Origin: Vescimonas sanitatis
GTDB lineage: Bacteria > Bacillota > Clostridia > Oscillospirales > Oscillospiraceae
Direction: 5' to 3'
Length of the DNA stretch: 64,000 nucleotides
NCBI RefSeq assembly: GCF_049060325.1
Contig: NZ_JBMGPW010000001.1
Coordinates: forward strand, 1 to 64,000
Shown: positions 1-7,267 of the stretch, piece by piece
Layout: every line of letters begins with the position of its first letter
How positions within the stretch are numbered: the stretch's first letter is position 1
Notes under the pieces: model-generated
The model's input: the letters and a program-made list of their open reading frames with translations, nothing else
What the model was told of the DNA's origin: nothing
Databases searched by the model: none
Translations under genes and position numbers: made by a program

Positions 1-84
1 TGTTACCCTGAATTTATTCAAAAGCAGTGCGATTATCTTGGCGATACGATTCCAACGTGGGAGGCGCCGAATGAAAACTGCTGA
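1..84 (+). CDS. C-terminal end of a tyrosine recombinase (partial)
   Basis: The first frame is open from the window edge and stops with TGA at 82-84, giving a 27-residue tail containing LGDTIPTW. The stop lies 14 bases inside the next recombinase gene (ATG at 71), so the two genes overlap and are probably translationally coupled. Overlapping tandem tyrosine recombinases are known in Tn554-like elements and in recombinase-in-trio (RIT) elements, where such a tail is usual. The identity as a recombinase is inferred from this arrangement and the short tail; most of the gene is outside the window. Confidence 0.5.
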   Translation, partial: CYPEFIQKQCDYLGDTIPTWEAPNENC

Positions 85-1093
85 TTTTGCCGCACATTTG
101 ACGGAGTTTCTTTCCCATTACCTGCCCGAACTTAAAAATATCAGTACGAACACGATTTCATCATATTGCGATGCATTTCGGCTATTCCTTGGCTATTGCC
201 AGGATGTAGAGGGGATGAGGATTGAAAAGCTTTCCATAGATGATCTGACGCCGGAACTCGTTGACCATTTTTTGCAATGGCTGAGGATAGAGCGAAACAA
301 TGGAACCGCGACGCGTAGCCAACGTCTTGCAGCCATCCGCTCATTTGTTAAATACCTGCAGATAAAAGAGCCGCGCCTTTTGCTGAATTTCCAGCAAATA
401 CTGGCAATCCCAGTGAAAAGAGCTGAGCGCAAAGCGATTAATCCGTTGACAAAAGAGGCGATTGCGCTGATCCTGCGCCAGCCGGATACATCCACTCTCA
501 GCGGCAGAAGAGATGCCACTATCCTGTGTTTTCTTTATGATACAGCAGCCCGTGTGCAGGAAATCTGTGACTTATGTATTGAAGATGTCCGTCTTGATTA
601 TCCTGCAAGTGTCAAGATCCTTGGTAAAGGCAGAAAAACCAGGGTAGTTCCCATTTTGCCGGCAACGGCGCAGAACTTGAAAAAATATCTTACTGAAATG
701 CACATGCTTGCACCGGAAAAAAGTCATCTGCCGCTATTTATGAACCGCAACGGGCAAAAGCTAACTCGTGCAGGGGTTACGTACATCCTGAACAAATATG
801 CCAAGGCCGCTTCAGTGATTGATCCTTCCATACCGGAGAAAATTCCTCCGCATTTGATGCGCCATACTAAAGCAATGCACATTTACGACGCGGATAATGA
901 TCTCGTTCATGTGCGCGATTTCCTCGGACATTCCGACATTAAAACTACAGACATATATGCCCGTTCAAGTCTTACAATGAAGCAGAAAGCTCTGGAACGA
1001 GTTTCGGATTCTCCAGTTCCCTCAATGCCTTCCTGGCAGAAAAGTCGGAGTACAATGGAGTGGTTGAAAAGTTTTGGGTCTCAAAAAGCATAG
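71..1093 (+). CDS. Tyrosine recombinase / integrase (XerC-like, last of a tandem set)
   Basis: This 340-residue protein has an N-terminal SAM-like core-binding domain (about residues 5-110) and a C-terminal catalytic domain. Visible catalytic motifs are the first Arg in TAARVQEICDL, the Lys in GKGRKTRVVP, HLMRHTKAMHIY (H-x-x-R) and LGHSDIKTTDIY (box II His and the Tyr nucleophile), so it should cut and rejoin DNA through a 3' phosphotyrosine. I start it at ATG 71 because GGGAGG lies 8 bases upstream; an upstream in-frame start at 38 has no such site. It overlaps the tail of the preceding gene. It may mobilise a RIT-type element or be the integrase of the neighbouring ICE; the sequence does not decide which. 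A strong hairpin terminator follows directly. Confidence 0.9.
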   Translation: MKTADFAAHLTEFLSHYLPELKNISTNTISSYCDAFRLFLGYCQDVEGMRIEKLSIDDLTPELVDHFLQWLRIERNNGTATRSQRLAAIRSFVKYLQIKEPRLLLNFQQILAIPVKRAERKAINPLTKEAIALILRQPDTSTLSGRRDATILCFLYDTAARVQEICDLCIEDVRLDYPASVKILGKGRKTRVVPILPATAQNLKKYLTEMHMLAPEKSHLPLFMNRNGQKLTRAGVTYILNKYAKAASVIDPSIPEKIPPHLMRHTKAMHIYDADNDLVHVRDFLGHSDIKTTDIYARSSLTMKQKALERVSDSPVPSMPSWQKSRSTMEWLKSFGSQKA

Positions 1094-1108
1094 CACATTA
1101 TGTGAAGC

Positions 1109-1143
1109 AACTGCGCCAGGAATCCTCTCCTGGCGCAGTTTTC
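1109..1143 (+). terminator. Rho-independent terminator after the recombinase gene
   Basis: AACTGCGCCAGGA (1109-1121) and TCCTGGCGCAGTT (1128-1140) form a perfect 13-bp stem with a 6-base loop, followed by TTTCAC. It starts 16 bases after the recombinase stop codon. Confidence 0.85.
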
Positions 1144-1179
1144 ACATCTGTTCTTCTCATAACGACCATGATTAAATAA

Positions 1180-1211
1180 ACACTGTTATGTGAAGCTCAA
1201 CATAACAGTGT
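1180..1211. repeat. 11-bp perfect inverted repeat, possible element end
   Basis: ACACTGTTATG (1180-1190) and CATAACAGTGT (1201-1211) are exact inverted copies with a 10-base spacer. TTATGTGAAGC inside it is also found at 1098-1108, just after the recombinase stop. The position behind a tandem recombinase set fits a terminal or recombinase-binding site; a second weak terminator is the alternative. Confidence 0.4.
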
Positions 1212-1362
1212 GGCCATCCCCTGCGTGGAATACCTCATGCAGCGGGTGGCTATGGTCATTACGCTTGATTTGGAATGGGATTTTTAGTTGGCTTTGGTAA
1301 TAGCTTTCGCGCTTGCTTTCGGGTATCTTGGCTTTACCATTAAAAAGATCGGAGGAACTGCT

Positions 1363-1527
1363 ATGGCAGAAAAAACACGCAACCTCTGCGCTGAGATCCC
1401 CTTGGAGCTGCATACCAAAGTACGGCAGCGACAGGCGGAATCCGGCGAGACACTGAGCCGGTACATGACCGCGCTCATCACCAAATTTTATGAAATGCCT
1501 ACAAATAAAATGTCAAGTGCTAATTGA
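1363..1527 (+). CDS. Small RHH-like DNA-binding protein of the ICE (possibly 3'-truncated)
   Basis: A 54-residue protein starting at ATG 1363 behind GGAGG (1351-1355). The region EIPLELHTKVRQRQ followed by SGETLSRYMTALITKFYEM has the strand-helix-helix pattern of ribbon-helix-helix (Arc/CopG-type) proteins that bind DNA as dimers. It resembles the second small protein at 3104, and pairs of such proteins are common at the start of Firmicutes conjugation operons. The last nine residues after YEM look unrelated and lie next to the IS110 element, so the natural C-terminus may have been lost to that insertion. Its DNA target is unknown. Confidence 0.6.
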   Translation: MAEKTRNLCAEIPLELHTKVRQRQAESGETLSRYMTALITKFYEMPTNKMSSAN

Positions 1528-1615
1528 ATAATCCCGATAGCTGCTTAGTTGAGTAAAAGAGCATGACAAAAAGGCCACCGTCATCAACGCTGGCCTATGG
1601 TGTGGCTCGGAAGAG

Positions 1616-2830
1616 TTATTGTGTGGTGTCTAAAGATTTCAAGTATTCTGTAACGCGACCGTAGTAAACCCGCAGAAACTTGTTGGCTCCAGCAGTCATG
1701 TAGACAAAGTATGGTTTGCCTTCAGCACGTTTCTTGTCCATGAAAAGATATACGGGATCGTCCATCGGTTGTTTCTTAATTAAGCAATCCATAACGTTGA
1801 ATAGTGCTTTGCGCAAAGCAGGAGAACCACATTTTGAAGAACGTACGCTCTTCAATTCCATGTTTCCGGATTGGTTTGCGCCAGGATCAACGCCCGCAAA
1901 TGCTGACAGCGATCCCTTGTGAGCAAAGCGAGTTACATCACCGATCTCTGCTATGAGTTGAGGCCCAAGCCGTTCTCCGACACCATACATCGACATGACG
2001 ACAGGATATTCCGGTAGTTGGGATGCCAGATGATTCATCTCGATGCGGAGCATTTCGACGCTCTTCGAACAGGCATTCAGTTGCTCCACTGCTTGTTGGA
2101 TGAGGAATTTCGACGTGGGATTTTTGGGCACTGTAACCAAGATTTTCTTAGCCCCTTCATAAATCGCTGTTGCCGTTTTGTTGCTGAAGTTATAACCGTG
2201 GCGCTTGCACCACTTCTGATACCTTTCTGTAAAAGCGATTAAGCTGATGCTGCATACGCAGTCTACATGCCAAAAGGATGCAACAAAGTCCACCCATTTC
2301 TGGCTTCCATCGTCACGGACTGGACTGTCAAAAAGAGTGTTTGCGCCGGGATAGGTTTGGTCAAGCAGTGATATGAGATTGTTTTTTAATGTAGTCCTAT
2401 TTTTTGAAAACAAACCATATTGCCGATTCATAGTCTTTAACTGATAACGAATGGTGTCCATAGAAGAATACGGGCGTAAGTCGGCCCAGTTGTCAAGCCC
2501 GTAGCGAGCAATCTTTCTGGAATCCGCTTTGTCCGTTTTGACCTTACGAAGGGAGTTGTTTCCGTAGTCTTTAATCAATTTGGGATTGACGGCACAGACA
2601 TAAATCCCTGCATCGTGGAGTGCTTGCGCAATCGGTTCATAGTATCGCCCAGTGTGCTCCATAACTACTCTTGTTTCACCCTCCAGGCTTTTCAGATAGT
2701 TTGCCAGCTCTCTGAGTTCACTGGGGGTGTGCTGTACAGTGAAAGGCAGAGCCACTACTTCGCCAAAAGGGCGAAGAACAGAAACCATGCTTTTTCCCTT
2801 GGAAACATCAATGCCGGCTAAGTTGTTCAT
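1616..2830 (-). CDS. IS110-family transposase (DEDD recombinase)
   Basis: A 404-residue protein with the two domains of IS110 transposases. The N-terminal RuvC-like DEDD domain has D8, E58, D100 and D103 (in IDVSKG, VMEHTG and KTDKADSRK). The C-terminal Transposase_20 domain has the motif GPQLIAEIGDVTRF, then FAGVDPG and SSKCGSPALRKALF with the serine region used in strand exchange. The length is normal and the frame intact, so the enzyme is probably active. In the known family it works with a bridge RNA from the element's non-coding end that pairs with both target and donor DNA. GGAGTG precedes ATG 2830. Confidence 0.95.
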   Translation of the reverse strand: MNNLAGIDVSKGKSMVSVLRPFGEVVALPFTVQHTPSELRELANYLKSLEGETRVVMEHTGRYYEPIAQALHDAGIYVCAVNPKLIKDYGNNSLRKVKTDKADSRKIARYGLDNWADLRPYSSMDTIRYQLKTMNRQYGLFSKNRTTLKNNLISLLDQTYPGANTLFDSPVRDDGSQKWVDFVASFWHVDCVCSISLIAFTERYQKWCKRHGYNFSNKTATAIYEGAKKILVTVPKNPTSKFLIQQAVEQLNACSKSVEMLRIEMNHLASQLPEYPVVMSMYGVGERLGPQLIAEIGDVTRFAHKGSLSAFAGVDPGANQSGNMELKSVRSSKCGSPALRKALFNVMDCLIKKQPMDDPVYLFMDKKRAEGKPYFVYMTAGANKFLRVYYGRVTEYLKSLDTTQ

Positions 2831-3050
2831 GCAATCACTCCTTGTTATGGGTTAGCAATGTGGCGGGGCCACCTTTCCTCATTGCCGATTCTATCAGTCT
2901 GATAACACGAACGCTTCGGTTCTACCTACACAAATCGAACGCTGGGAATGAGAGGCGGCTGACTGACATTTCAACGGACGCTAAGTCCTTGGAGGACACC
3001 GTCAGGCCATTGCGCTCTCATTTTACCAGCTTAGGCAATAAGATGGAAAA
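2831..3050 (-). ncRNA. Putative IS110 bridge RNA region
   Basis: The stretch directly upstream of the transposase start on the minus strand is free of convincing genes and rich in short stems, for example GTCC/GGAC at about 2980-2995 and GAAC/GTTC at about 2910-2925. IS110-group elements transcribe a structured bridge RNA from this position. The assignment rests on position, length and visible stems; the two guide loops were not identified. Confidence 0.45.
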
Positions 3051-3103
3051 GACGTGGCTGGCTGCCACGCCTCTAACCAAATATATAGTAACTGGAGGAA
3101 AAT

Positions 3104-3271
3104 GTGAAGATGGACAAGGACAATGTGAGGACGGTGGCGTTTCAGGTGCCCACCGAGCTGTTTGAGCAGCTCAAGGCATACCTCAAGCGGAACGGCATCA
3201 AGCAGAACGCCTTCTTCCTGGACTGTATCCGGCAGGCGCTGGCGGAGGACACCGGCACTGCCGAAGAATAA
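3104..3271 (+). CDS. Small RHH-like protein at the head of the conjugation operon
   Basis: A 55-residue protein. TVAFQVPTELFEQLKAYLKR followed by a second helix (NAFFLDCIRQALAED) is the ribbon-helix-helix pattern: a short strand that contacts DNA, then two helices for dimerisation. GGAGG (3094-3098) is 5 bases before GTG 3104 and 11 before ATG 3110, so either start is possible; GTG gives the closer spacing. It is the first gene of a run leading into the type IV secretion genes and may be their regulator or a relaxosome accessory. The strand motif VRTVAFQV is shared with other small ICE proteins of this type. Confidence 0.75.
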   Translation: MKMDKDNVRTVAFQVPTELFEQLKAYLKRNGIKQNAFFLDCIRQALAEDTGTAEE

Positions 3272-3333
3272 GAAATACATCGTGCGAACCGCTGCTGAAA
3301 ATTTCGGCAGCGGTTTTGCTTTGGAGGAACAAA

Positions 3334-3597
3334 ATGTTTATTTACCCCGAAAACCTGAAAGCCAAGCCCATGCTGTGGCTCTGGCTGCTGCGGGACATCG
3401 CCGTGATTGGCATCGGCGCTTTGCTCTCTGTGCTGGCGCTGACCCAGGGCCTTGGCATGGGACTGCTGGTGGTCACGGTGCTCTACGCCTTCCTCACCAT
3501 TCAGGTGGATGGCAGCAGTATTCTGGACTTCCTGCGCCGTGCCGCCTGTTTTCTCTTCCTGCGGCAGCAATATTACGAATGGAGGCTGGACCCATGA
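3334..3597 (+). CDS. PrgI/VirB3-like small membrane protein, conjugative type IV secretion
   Basis: An 87-residue protein starting at ATG 3334 after GGAGG (3323-3327). Two close hydrophobic segments (about residues 17-37 and 40-58) follow a short N-terminus containing YPENLKAKP, and a charged tail ends in QQYYEWRLDP. Size, topology and position immediately before VirB4 fit the PrgI family, the Gram-positive counterpart of VirB3, which sits in the inner-membrane complex with VirB4. Its stop overlaps the start of the next gene (ATGA at 3594-3597), showing tight coupling. Confidence 0.75.
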   Translation: MFIYPENLKAKPMLWLWLLRDIAVIGIGALLSVLALTQGLGMGLLVVTVLYAFLTIQVDGSSILDFLRRAACFLFLRQQYYEWRLDP

Positions 3598-4175
3598 ATC
3601 GGAAACAGAAAAAGGAACTGCGCCAGCGCCAATCCACCCGGCAGCTCATGGGGATCGTCCGCGTGACGCCCCACGGCATCGTGACAGACTCTGGAGAGCG
3701 GGTCTTCTTCCTGATCCAGCCGGACAACCTCTCCGTCCTGTCCCCGGAGGTCATCCGGGGCCGCGTCCGCTCCCTCACTATGCTTCTGAGCACCCAACCA
3801 ACCTTGGAAATTCTGGCTCTGGATTCCCGCGAGTCCTTCCAGCGGAACAAGGAGTATTACCTGCTGCGCTTGGAGGAGGAAACGGAGCCTGCCGTGCGGG
3901 AGCTGCTGGAACGGGACATGGCCCATCTGGACGCCATTCAGTTCTCCTCCGCCTCCTCCCGCGAATTTGTACTGGTGCTCCCACTGGATGAAAAGGCCGG
4001 TGCGGATGAAGGTGCGCTGCGGCAGTTGGAGAAAGCCATCTGTGACCACGGGCTCCGCGTGCGTCTGGCGGAGGAGCAGGATGTGAAGCGCCTGCTGGCG
4101 ATCTACTACCGGCAGGATCTCACCACGGAGGTATTCCGTGATTTCGATGGAGAGGAGTATATGGCACATGGCTAA
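3594..4175 (+). CDS. VirB4 N-terminal-domain-like conjugation protein
   Basis: A 193-residue soluble protein. It begins with a basic region (MNRKQKKELRQRQSTRQLMG), then IVTDSGERVFFLIQPDNLSV and LEILALDSRESFQRNKEYYL, a pattern resembling the N-terminal, non-ATPase domain of VirB4/TraC proteins (an inference from remembered relatives). It overlaps the preceding gene by four bases and the ATPase gene by eight. The VirB4 function therefore seems to be split into an N-domain protein and an ATPase protein, both intact and with separate starts. Probable role: a partner of VirB4 at the membrane. Confidence 0.6.
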   Translation: MNRKQKKELRQRQSTRQLMGIVRVTPHGIVTDSGERVFFLIQPDNLSVLSPEVIRGRVRSLTMLLSTQPTLEILALDSRESFQRNKEYYLLRLEEETEPAVRELLERDMAHLDAIQFSSASSREFVLVLPLDEKAGADEGALRQLEKAICDHGLRVRLAEEQDVKRLLAIYYRQDLTTEVFRDFDGEEYMAHG

Positions 4176-5994
4176 AAAGAAACAGAAGAAGAAAAAGAAG
4201 ATGCCGGAACAGGTTCAGCGCCCGAAGGACTTTCTGGATATGATCGCGCCCGCGGCGGTGAAGTTCAACACAGATCACTTCATCCTCGGCAGCCGCTATC
4301 ACACGGCAATGGCGCTGAAAAGCTACCCGCCCATGACGGATGAGCTGGCGCTGCTGCGGGGCCTTGGCGATATGGGCGGCGTCAACCTGCGCCTGACGGC
4401 GCGGCAGGTCACGCCCGCCGAGGAGGACGCCATCCTCCATGCCGCCACCAACAAAAGCCGCATGGAGCGGAGCAACACCAACGACTATAAGCAAAGCGTC
4501 ACGGCGGAGGCAAACCTGCGGGATATGGCGGAGCTGCTGGCAAAGCAGCGACAGGAAAAGGAGCCGCTCATCCACTGCGGCGTTTACTTGGATATTGCCG
4601 CCACGGATACGGAAAAGCTGCGCGCGGCGCGGGACACGGTATCCGCACAGTTGGTCCGCTCCCGCATGGGCGCCGATTCGCTGCTCCTGCGCCAGCGGGA
4701 GGGCTTTCTCTCCGCCAACCCCGCGGGCGGCAGCCAGCTTGCCAATTTTGCAGAACGTGTCCTGCCTGCCAGGAGCGTTGCCAATCTGTACCCCATGAAC
4801 TATTCCGGCAAAACCGATCCCAAGGGCTTCTTCATTGGTCGGGACCGCTTCGGCTCCAACGTCATCGTGGACTTCGACCGCCGTGCTTCTGACAAGACCA
4901 ACGCCAGCGCCCTCATCCTCGGCAATACCGGACAGGGCAAAAGTTACCTTCTGAAGCTCCTGCTCTGCAATGTGCGGGAGGCGGGCAAAAGCGTCATTTC
5001 ATTGGACTCTGAACACGAGATGGAGGACGAGTGCCGCGCCCTGGGCGGCTGCTTTTTGGACTACCTCAGTGGGCGGTACCGCATCAACCTGCTGGAGCCC
5101 CGCTGCTGGGACGATGGCAGCGGGCCGGAAGACCCGGACGCGCCGGACGCTTTCCGGGGGACGCTGCTCTCCCAGCACATCTCCTTCCTGCGGGATGTGT
5201 TCCGCGTCTACAAGGGCTTTGACACGCCCCACATCGACACGTTGGAGCTGATGGTAGAGCGGCTCTATCAAAAGTGGAACATTACCGACCGCACGGACTT
5301 TGCCGGAATACAGCCGACCGATTACCCCATCCTCTCCGACCTGTACGATACGATCCAGGATGCCTATGACAACTATGACGCCGCCGGTCTTTATCCACGG
5401 GAGATGCTGCGGGATCTGCTGCTGGGGCTCCATTCCATGTGCCGCGGCGCGGATGCCCGGTTCTTCAATGGGCATACCAATATTGACCGCTCCAAATTTC
5501 TTGTTTTCTGCGTCAAGGGACTGGATAACATGGCGGAAAACCTGCGGAACACCTTGCTGTTCAGTCTGTTGTCCTATATGTCGGATCAGCTTCTGACGCT
5601 GGGCAATTCCGTAGCCGCTATCGACGAGCTGTACCTGTGGCTGTCCGATCCCACCGTCATCACCTACATCCGCAATGCCCTCAAGCGGGTGCGGAAAAAG
5701 GAATCCGCCCTGTTCCTTGCCAGCCAGAATTTGGAGGACTTCACTCAGCCAGGAATACGGGAGCTGACACGCCCCCTCTTTTCCATCCCCGTCCATCAAT
5801 TTATCTTTAACGGCGGCAATGTGGATAAGAAGTTCTTCATGGATAACCTCCAACTGGAGGAGTCCGAATATGCCCTGATCCGGGACCCGCAGCGCGGCTC
5901 CTGCCTCTACAAGTGCGGCAATGAACGCTATCTATTGCAGGTGCAGGCCCCGGAGTACAAGCAGGCTCTCTTCGGAACGGCAGGTGGACGGTAA
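4168..5994 (+). CDS. VirB4-family conjugation ATPase
   Basis: A 608-residue ATPase that energises assembly and substrate transfer of the conjugative type IV secretion system at the inner face of the membrane. Walker A is GNTGQGKS (residues 252-259) and Walker B is AAIDELYLW with D486-E487. A further motif, LFLASQNLEDF, follows about 50 residues later. The very basic N-terminus (KKKQKKKKK) may contact membrane or DNA. The start at ATG 4168 follows AGGAG at 4153-4157. It overlaps the previous gene by eight bases and its TAA shares one base with the ATG of the M23 gene, so 3104-7058 reads as one operon. Confidence 0.92.
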   Translation: MAKKKQKKKKKMPEQVQRPKDFLDMIAPAAVKFNTDHFILGSRYHTAMALKSYPPMTDELALLRGLGDMGGVNLRLTARQVTPAEEDAILHAATNKSRMERSNTNDYKQSVTAEANLRDMAELLAKQRQEKEPLIHCGVYLDIAATDTEKLRAARDTVSAQLVRSRMGADSLLLRQREGFLSANPAGGSQLANFAERVLPARSVANLYPMNYSGKTDPKGFFIGRDRFGSNVIVDFDRRASDKTNASALILGNTGQGKSYLLKLLLCNVREAGKSVISLDSEHEMEDECRALGGCFLDYLSGRYRINLLEPRCWDDGSGPEDPDAPDAFRGTLLSQHISFLRDVFRVYKGFDTPHIDTLELMVERLYQKWNITDRTDFAGIQPTDYPILSDLYDTIQDAYDNYDAAGLYPREMLRDLLLGLHSMCRGADARFFNGHTNIDRSKFLVFCVKGLDNMAENLRNTLLFSLLSYMSDQLLTLGNSVAAIDELYLWLSDPTVITYIRNALKRVRKKESALFLASQNLEDFTQPGIRELTRPLFSIPVHQFIFNGGNVDKKFFMDNLQLEESEYALIRDPQRGSCLYKCGNERYLLQVQAPEYKQALFGTAGGR

Positions 5995-7058
5995 TGGCGG
6001 TACCCGTCGCGGCACTGGCGAAAATCGCCGCTGCAGCTCTCTCGGATGAGGACACCCGGCGAAAGCTGGGCTGGATCGTGGCGGCGATCTGTTCACCGTT
6101 GATCCTGACGCTGGCGCTGATCTGCTCTCTGCTCTCCGGCAGTGCGGAGCATAACAATTCCGCCGTTCTGCTGTGCTTCAACGGCGGAACGATCCCAGAC
6201 AAAACGCCTGCGGAATATGTTGCCTACATTGAAGATATGCGCCGCAGCTTCGCGCTGCTGGACAGCGCCATTGCCACCATCAACGACATGATGGAGAACA
6301 GCGACAGCCTTGACGGTATCCGCGTCAAGGCTGTTTTCTATGCCATTTTCTTTGGGGAGGACACCCCCAGCCGCCGAGCGCACCGACAGTTTGTGGACTG
6401 CTTTGTGACCTACGAGGAACGCACCCGCACCGTCACCAATGAGGATGGGACGGAAACCGAGGAGAGCTACACCGTGGCGATTCCTGTTGCGGACATAGCC
6501 GCCGTGTATGGCAATCTTGAAAACGTGCTTCACTTGGAAATATCCGCGGAACAGAAGTCCAACGCCGACAGTGTGTACAATCTGGCGCGCTATGGCGTTG
6601 CCGGAGGTTCGGAGGACTGGATACCTGGCGCGGATGTGCCGTACATTGGCGTGGACGGTTTCTGCTCCCCCATTGGCTCCGGCTGGGAGCGCCGAGTCAC
6701 CTCTGAATTCGGAAACCGCGTCGATCCCATCACCGGAAAGCACAAGGGACACGGCGGCATGGACTTGGCTGTTCCCACCGGCACGCCCATCCGCGCCGCG
6801 CTGGGCGGGACGGTAACAGTCTCCAAGTACAACACTGGCGGCTATGGCTACTATGTCATGATCGACCACGGCAATGGCCTTGCCACGCTATACGGCCACT
6901 GCTCCAAGCTGCTGGCAAAAGTGGGACAGACGGTGGAGGCGGGAGACATCATCGCCCTCTCCGGCAGCACCGGGCGCTCCACCGGGCCACACCTCCACTT
7001 CGAGACGCGCGTCAACGGGGAACGGACGAATCCAAGGGCATATCTGCCGAAAGGCTGA
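5994..7058 (+). CDS. M23 (LytM) peptidoglycan endopeptidase of the conjugation apparatus
   Basis: A 354-residue protein. A transmembrane or signal-anchor segment spans about residues 34-52, followed by an extracellular region and a C-terminal M23 domain (about 225-354). The zinc site is seen as H253 and D257 in GHGGMDLAV and H333-x-H335 in HLHFE. These enzymes cut peptide cross-links and open the cell wall for the transfer channel, as CwlT does in Tn916-like elements. It starts on the last base of the VirB4 stop codon. A VirB6-like polytopic protein, often encoded near VirB4, is not present here. Confidence 0.9.
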   Translation: MAVPVAALAKIAAAALSDEDTRRKLGWIVAAICSPLILTLALICSLLSGSAEHNNSAVLLCFNGGTIPDKTPAEYVAYIEDMRRSFALLDSAIATINDMMENSDSLDGIRVKAVFYAIFFGEDTPSRRAHRQFVDCFVTYEERTRTVTNEDGTETEESYTVAIPVADIAAVYGNLENVLHLEISAEQKSNADSVYNLARYGVAGGSEDWIPGADVPYIGVDGFCSPIGSGWERRVTSEFGNRVDPITGKHKGHGGMDLAVPTGTPIRAALGGTVTVSKYNTGGYGYYVMIDHGNGLATLYGHCSKLLAKVGQTVEAGDIIALSGSTGRSTGPHLHFETRVNGERTNPRAYLPKG

Positions 7059-7068
7059 AAGGAGAAAA

Positions 7069-7266
7069 ATGATTATGAAAACTGCAATAAAACCGATCAC
7101 ACCGGAGCGTGAGCGGGAGCTGGTAGAGAAGCTCGTGGATCTTCTCAGCAGCCGCTATGACGCAGGGAATCTCTATGACATCCTGCGCCATGGGCTCGGC
7201 ATGGATCACAGCGACATGGAGGCGCTGGGCTTCCAGCTCCGCGACTACTACGAGGAGGTTGAGTAA
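7069..7266 (+). CDS. Small acidic ICE protein of unknown function
   Basis: A 65-residue protein (63 from the second ATG at 7075). AAAGGAG (7058-7064) precedes both starts. The sequence is helical, with ELVEKLVDLLSSRYDAGNL, HGLGMDHSDMEALGF and an acidic end (DYYEEVE). No membrane segment or known motif is visible. It lies between the M23 hydrolase and the 260-residue ART-like protein, ending one base before that ATG, so it is cotranscribed with both. Its function is unknown. Confidence 0.7.
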   Translation: MIMKTAIKPITPERERELVEKLVDLLSSRYDAGNLYDILRHGLGMDHSDMEALGFQLRDYYEEVE

Positions 7267-7267
7267 T

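Larger units (their letters stand above)
1530..3050 (-). mobile_element. IS110-family insertion sequence (ends approximate)
   Basis: The element is defined by its DEDD transposase gene (1616-2830, minus strand) and the non-coding DNA around it. IS110 elements make no terminal inverted repeats or clear target duplications, so the ends cannot be fixed from this sequence alone. About 90 bases lie downstream of the transposase and about 220-270 bases upstream of it; the upstream part is where IS110-group elements encode their bridge RNA. It lies between two small RHH genes of the ICE. Confidence 0.75.

Noticed and set aside
2842..3165. Plus-strand open frame of about 107 codons upstream of the IS110 transposase
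   Set aside because: No ribosome site; it covers the probable bridge RNA and the start of the next gene in another frame.
4999..5853. Minus-strand open frame of 284 codons within virB4
   Set aside because: Shadow of the VirB4 ATPase reading frame.
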